The notes beneath the pieces are model-generated. The model was not told the DNA's origin and ran no database searches. It saw only the letters and a list, made by a program, of their open reading frames with translations. This document shows, piece after piece, positions 60,655 through 64,000 of a DNA stretch of 64,000 nt. This DNA comes from Occultella glacieicola. Its GTDB lineage: Bacteria > Actinomycetota > Actinomycetes > Actinomycetales > Beutenbergiaceae. Within the stretch, counting starts at the first letter, position 1. Every line of letters begins with the position of its first letter. The DNA lies in assembly GCF_004353825.1 (NCBI RefSeq), contig NZ_SMNA01000004.1:124001-188000 (forward strand), read 5' to 3'. The position numbers were made by a program, and so were the translations under genes.

Positions 60655-61992
60655 TCAGCTGACGTGGGTCCGGTCCGGGGTGGCCAGTTCGGTCGAGGAG
60701 GACTGGGCCTCGGTGCGCGGTGCGTCCGGGTCGCCGGGCACGATCGCGCCGTGCGCGCGCAGGGCCGCGCGGACGTCCTCGATGGGCACGTCCACCGCGG
60801 CAGCCGCGGAACCGGCGGCGAGCGCGGTGATGGCGCCGGCGGCCTGCCCCATCGCCATGCAGGACGCCTGCACCCGGTAGGCGGAGTTCGCGTCCTGGTC
60901 GCCCGCGATGGCCCGGCCGGCGACCACGAGGTTCGTGCTGCCGCGCGGGATCATCGCGCCACGGGGGATCGTCGGGAACGTGCCGAACGTGAGCGGCCGG
61001 ATGTCGATGCCGTCGCCGTCGTGGTTGTGCACGTCGATCGGGTAGAAGCTGAAGCTCACCGCGTCGTCCCAGAGGCGGCCGTTCGTGTAGTCGACGGCTG
61101 TGACGCGGGTCAGCCCGTCGATCGTGTACGTCTCCCGGACGCCGGTCTCGATCGCCCACCGGTCCACGGTGAGCCCCTCGAGTCCGGGCAGGGCGCGTAG
61201 GAAGTTGTGCACGCGCATCAACGTGCGGCGGCCGGCGAGCTCGGCGGCGGTCTTCGCGGCGGACGTGCCGCCCTCGATCCCGGGGACGTGGATCGCGTTC
61301 TCGCCGTGGTTGCGCAGGAACTTGTGCATCGGCTTCGTGAACAGCTGGAGGTCGCCCGGCACCAGGTCCCCGGCGTCGATCGCGCGCTCGTACGCCGCGT
61401 CGAGGACCTCGTAGTCCAGGGTCTTCGGGTCGTAGCCGCCGAACCGGACCATGATCGTGCCGGGCTGCCGGTTCGGGTTCGCGTGCCGGGGCAGGCCGGC
61501 GTGGGCGACCACGTCCGCGTCCCCGGTGGCGTCCACGAGCATCGTGGTGGTGAGGTCGATCAACCCCTCCTTGGTGCACAGGGTCACGTCCCACCCGGTC
61601 GAGCTCCGGCGCACCCGCGCGACCATCGTGTGCAGCAGCAGGTCCGCGCCGGAGGCGACCACGGTCTCGTCGATCACGGACGCGTAGATCGCGGGGCTGA
61701 CCGGAACCTGGAGCTTGTAATGGGGCAGTTCCCACTGCGTGAAGTCGGGGAGCTCACGCCCGGTGAGCGCCACGGAGCGGCGCACCATGTCCCAGCCGAT
61801 GCCGGCGATGATCTGCCGGCCCCACGCGTGGAACAGGCCGGGCAGTGCGACGCCGGCCACGGTGGTGGTGCCGCCGAGGGCGCCGTTCTTCTCGACCAGC
61901 AGGGTGCGGGCGCCCAGCCGGGCCGCCTGGACCGCGGCGGGGCAGCCGGCGGGGCCGCCGCCGATCACGATCACGTCGTAGTGCTCGGTCAC
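60655..61992 (-). CDS. FAD-dependent oxidoreductase (FAD_oxidored family)
   Basis: 445 residues from a GTG at 61992, overlapping the IclR stop by four bases; the open frame upstream is a shadow of the regulator gene. FAD-binding start DVIVIGGGPAGCPAAVQAARLGARTLLVEKNGALGGTTT, LVDATGDADVVAHAG, and C-terminal LVVAGRAIAGDQDANSAYRVQASCMAMGQAAG close the FAD site. This family (often annotated only as FAD-dependent oxidoreductase) frequently travels with sugar ABC transporters and polysaccharide-degrading enzymes, where it may oxidise a sugar or uronate. Here it lies between the IclR regulator and the transporter. Confidence 0.88.
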   Translation of the reverse strand: MTEHYDVIVIGGGPAGCPAAVQAARLGARTLLVEKNGALGGTTTVAGVALPGLFHAWGRQIIAGIGWDMVRRSVALTGRELPDFTQWELPHYKLQVPVSPAIYASVIDETVVASGADLLLHTMVARVRRSSTGWDVTLCTKEGLIDLTTTMLVDATGDADVVAHAGLPRHANPNRQPGTIMVRFGGYDPKTLDYEVLDAAYERAIDAGDLVPGDLQLFTKPMHKFLRNHGENAIHVPGIEGGTSAAKTAAELAGRRTLMRVHNFLRALPGLEGLTVDRWAIETGVRETYTIDGLTRVTAVDYTNGRLWDDAVSFSFYPIDVHNHDGDGIDIRPLTFGTFPTIPRGAMIPRGSTNLVVAGRAIAGDQDANSAYRVQASCMAMGQAAGAITALAAGSAAAAVDVPIEDVRAALRAHGAIVPGDPDAPRTEAQSSSTELATPDRTHVS

Positions 61993-62828
61993 GTGGATTC
62001 CTCCGCAGTCTTTCGGGTGACGGCACCCAGCAGCGCCGAGAGTTCGGCGGCCGACTCGACGACGGCGGTGCGCAGCGCCTCCGCATGCAGCGGTGAGTGC
62101 CGAACGGACGGGTAGCCGACGCACAGGGCGGCGATGGTGCGTCCGGTGTGGTCGCGGACCGGCGCGGCGACCCCGCACACGCCCGGCTCCTCCTCCTCGA
62201 AGTTCGTCGCGTATCCCTGCGCCAGCACCTGCTCGACCAGGTCGTCGAGCTCCGCCGGGGTGCGGTCGAGGGCAGCCCGCCAGGGCGCTCCCTCGAGCAT
62301 CGCGGCCCGTCTCGCGGCGCTCTGCCCGGCGAACAGGATCTTCCCGGCGGCCGTGCGGAACGGCAGGGCGGCGCCGTCGTCGGTGAACCGGGCGACCGTC
62401 GGGTTGATGTTCAGCAGTTGCTGGCTGACCAGGACGGACAGGTCGACCCGCCGGGCGTCCTTGAGGACGGACAGGTGCACGGTCTCGTCGGTGGCGAGCC
62501 ACAGTTCCCGCAGCACCGGTGCGGCCACGGACGCCAGATCGGACTGCTCCACGTAGGCGCGGTTCAGCTGGAAGAACGTGGGTCCGAGCAGGTAGCGCCG
62601 CTCCGGCTCCGACTGGCGCACCAGGCCATGGGTGACGAGCGCGCTCAGCAGGGTACGTCCCGTCGAGGGTCGGAGGCCGACGGCGGTGGTCAGGTCCTTG
62701 AGGGCGAGTCCGCCCGGTCCGGCGTCGGCCAGGGCATGCAGAAGCGCGACCGAGCGGTCGATGACCTGGATCGGGCTGCGCGGGGTGCCCTGGGCTGCCC
62801 CGGGTGGGGCGGTCGCGTCGTCGGTCAT
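61989..62828 (-). CDS. IclR family transcriptional regulator
   Basis: 279 residues from the ATG at 62828 with GAGGTGA upstream. N-terminal winged helix (IQVIDRSVALLHALADAGPGGLALKDLTTAVGLRPSTGRTLLSALVTHGLV) and a C-terminal effector domain (PVARFTDDGAALPFRTAAGKILFAG, EEEEPGVCGVAAPVRDHTG with a family-typical Cys). First gene of the FAD/ABC operon and divergent from the secreted protein. An IclR-style GTTCG/CGAAC box at 62904 is its likely operator; the effector is probably the imported sugar or its oxidation product. Confidence 0.92.
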   Translation of the reverse strand: MTDDATAPPGAAQGTPRSPIQVIDRSVALLHALADAGPGGLALKDLTTAVGLRPSTGRTLLSALVTHGLVRQSEPERRYLLGPTFFQLNRAYVEQSDLASVAAPVLRELWLATDETVHLSVLKDARRVDLSVLVSQQLLNINPTVARFTDDGAALPFRTAAGKILFAGQSAARRAAMLEGAPWRAALDRTPAELDDLVEQVLAQGYATNFEEEEPGVCGVAAPVRDHTGRTIAALCVGYPSVRHSPLHAEALRTAVVESAAELSALLGAVTRKTAEEST

Positions 62829-63027
62829 GGGCGTCACCTCCTCGTCGGGGTTCGGTCGGTTCTCGATCGGTTGTGCTCGCGGGTGCTCGCATGTCCTATC
62901 ACTGTTCGACATTATCGAACTGCTTGCGACACTATGGCGTAATCCGACGGTAGCGGCTACGTTTGAAACGTGTCAACGCAACGGGGCTGACTTGGTCCCG
63001 TGCCAGCCGCTCTCGGAAGGGCAGTCG
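62829..63027. promoter_or_regulatory. Divergent promoter with IclR-type box
   Basis: GTTCGACATTATCGAAC (62904-62920) is a perfect 5+5 palindrome around seven bases and resembles the GTTCGATAATCGCAC-type boxes of PcaR/PcaU IclR proteins (from general knowledge). A degenerate second copy, TGCGACACTATGGCG, follows at 62925-62939, 20 bp on. The region is the most AT-rich of the area and must hold both promoters. GGAAGGG at about 63015-63021 is the ribosome-binding site for 63028. Confidence 0.6.
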
Positions 63028-64000
63028 ATGTCGACCTCACCCACCGTCCGTCGCCCACGCCGCCGCGCCGTGCTGCTCGGCGGCCTCGCCACCGTCGGCG
63101 CCGCCGCCGGTTCGGTGTTCGCCGGGGCCCCGTTCGCGCTGCCTGCGCACGGTGCCCCGTCCTCCGCCGGTCCGCTGCCCCCTGTGGCTGCGCTTCCCGA
63201 CGGTCAGCCGGACCGGACCTCCTTCGAACCCGCCGAGCAGCGGTTCGCGACCTTCCTGGTCACGCTCGCCGACATCGCCAACGACGTCGACGACACCGAC
63301 ACCGAACTGCGTGGCTTCATCCACGGGGGCTGGTGGCGCAGCCCTGCCGAACCGTTCAACGCCCGCATCAGCGAACTCGTGTACGTGCTCGCCTGGTTCG
63401 TCACGACCGAACGGTCGTGGAACCCGTACGTGGGGGATCCGGCGCTGCTGGCCCGGCTGGACGCGGCGCTCGACCACTACCTGCGGCTGCAGCACGAGGA
63501 CGGCTCCTGGCCGGAGTACGAACCTCAGGAGCGCTCCAGGGCGGCCACCGCGTTCGCGCTCGGCTACCTGAGCAAGACCCTGGCGCACCTGCGCGCCGCG
63601 GACCTGCTGCCGCAACGGCGGGCCGCGCTCAGCACGGCGATGTACGCCGCCATGACCTGGTTCCTCGACCCGGCGAACACCGGCATCTGGCAACCCGAGC
63701 GGGTCGAGTTCGTGAACCAGCCCATGGCCGGGCTGGCCGGTGCGGCGAAGGCCCTGACGCTCGACCCGGACCCGGCGCTGCAGGCCCTGTTGAGAAACCG
63801 TGTCGACTACCTCGCCGCGCACGGGCAGAGCCCAGCCGGGTTCCTCTACGAGCCCCGCGGGATGGACATCGCCTACAACCTGAACGTGACCCTCACCGAG
63901 GTGATCGAGATCCACGAGGCCCTCGGCCACCCGGTGCTGCTGCCGTTGGTGCGTCGCCTCGCGGACTGGCTCGGATACGCGAACGTGCCCGAGCCCGACG
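63028..64000 (+). CDS. Secreted all-helical protein, probably carbohydrate-active, 3' end outside window
   Basis: At least 324 residues; no stop before the window ends. The N terminus SPTVRRPRRRAVLLGGLATVGAAAG is a twin-arginine-like signal. The mature part is helical with repeated Trp/Tyr/aromatic helices (SELVYVLAWFVTTERSWNPYVGDP, LQHEDGSWPEYEPQERSRAATAFALGYL, PERVEFVNQPMAGLAGAAKAL), which recalls alpha/alpha-toroid polysaccharide lyases and heparinase-type enzymes, but I cannot name a family. Divergence from the IclR/FAD/ABC operon suggests it breaks down the glycan whose products the transporter takes up. Confidence 0.7.
   Translation, partial: MSTSPTVRRPRRRAVLLGGLATVGAAAGSVFAGAPFALPAHGAPSSAGPLPPVAALPDGQPDRTSFEPAEQRFATFLVTLADIANDVDDTDTELRGFIHGGWWRSPAEPFNARISELVYVLAWFVTTERSWNPYVGDPALLARLDAALDHYLRLQHEDGSWPEYEPQERSRAATAFALGYLSKTLAHLRAADLLPQRRAALSTAMYAAMTWFLDPANTGIWQPERVEFVNQPMAGLAGAAKALTLDPDPALQALLRNRVDYLAAHGQSPAGFLYEPRGMDIAYNLNVTLTEVIEIHEALGHPVLLPLVRRLADWLGYANVPEPD

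Noticed and set aside
1-64000. tRNA, rRNA, insertion sequence, prophage or replication-origin features
   Set aside because: Looked for tRNA-like CCA ends and T-loops, transposase/integrase motifs and DnaA-box clusters by eye; none convincing was found.

Overview
The window is typical high-GC (roughly 70 % or more) actinobacterial chromosome with densely packed genes and many 4-base ATGA/GTGA overlaps. A mycothiol-dependent formaldehyde dehydrogenase, the histidine phosphatase/DUF3090/SCO1664 trio, a TM0106-type nuclease-helicase, a DUF222-HNH (13E12-like) gene, an LPxTG wall protein and an ectABC cluster together point to a free-living, osmotolerant actinobacterium. My inference is Micrococcales, perhaps Ruaniaceae, Bogoriellaceae or relatives. 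No rRNA, tRNA, CRISPR array, integrase or transposase was seen.

Layout. 0-13 kb: a partial EEP nuclease; an orphan, lower-GC protein with a motif reminiscent of contractile-injection-system cargo; a LuxR-type two-component system; the SCO1664-DUF3090-phosphatase operon; an acyl-CoA hydrolase; two divergent citrate synthases, one fused to a DNA-binding helix-turn-helix, with TTGAT/ATCAA operators between them; the mycothiol dehydrogenase/MBL pair; an ABC-2 exporter. 13-17 kb: SAM-riboswitch-controlled metF followed by metE. 17-22 kb: a 1316-residue RecB-nuclease/RNase H-like/helicase protein and a membrane-anchored HNH nuclease whose frame lacks its expected stop. 22-26.5 kb: ectoine synthesis (ectABC) divergent from a ferritin-like/VIT iron transporter. 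26.5-33 kb: small proteins, an APP1-type phosphatase, a repeat-rich gene-free stretch and a DUF222-HNH gene broken by a one-base frameshift.

33-43 kb: a two-component system translationally coupled to a DapA-like aldolase, a POT peptide transporter, a GAP-family membrane protein, a GNAT enzyme, and a lysine-catabolic pair (2-oxoadipate dioxygenase/decarboxylase plus ALDH7-type semialdehyde dehydrogenase). 43-57 kb: a large beta-helix LPxTG surface protein, a TetR/VOC divergent pair, a cation diffusion facilitator, a GH42 beta-galactosidase, oxidoreductases, an enolase-superfamily enzyme, a YCII-YCII-ECF sigma operon and a TetR/DUF1772 divergent pair. 57-64 kb: a carbohydrate-type locus (IclR regulator, FAD oxidoreductase, binding protein and two permeases) divergent from a secreted helical protein that runs off the end.

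Three themes stand out. First, regulation can be read from the DNA at several divergent promoters (palindromes at about 8.13, 46.7, 56.8 and 62.9 kb) and at metF, where the riboswitch closing helix contains the ribosome-binding site of an 11-codon leader whose stop overlaps the metF start. Second, at least five unrelated genes carry in-frame arrays of 9-bp units. Third, both HNH-nuclease genes have a disturbed reading frame.
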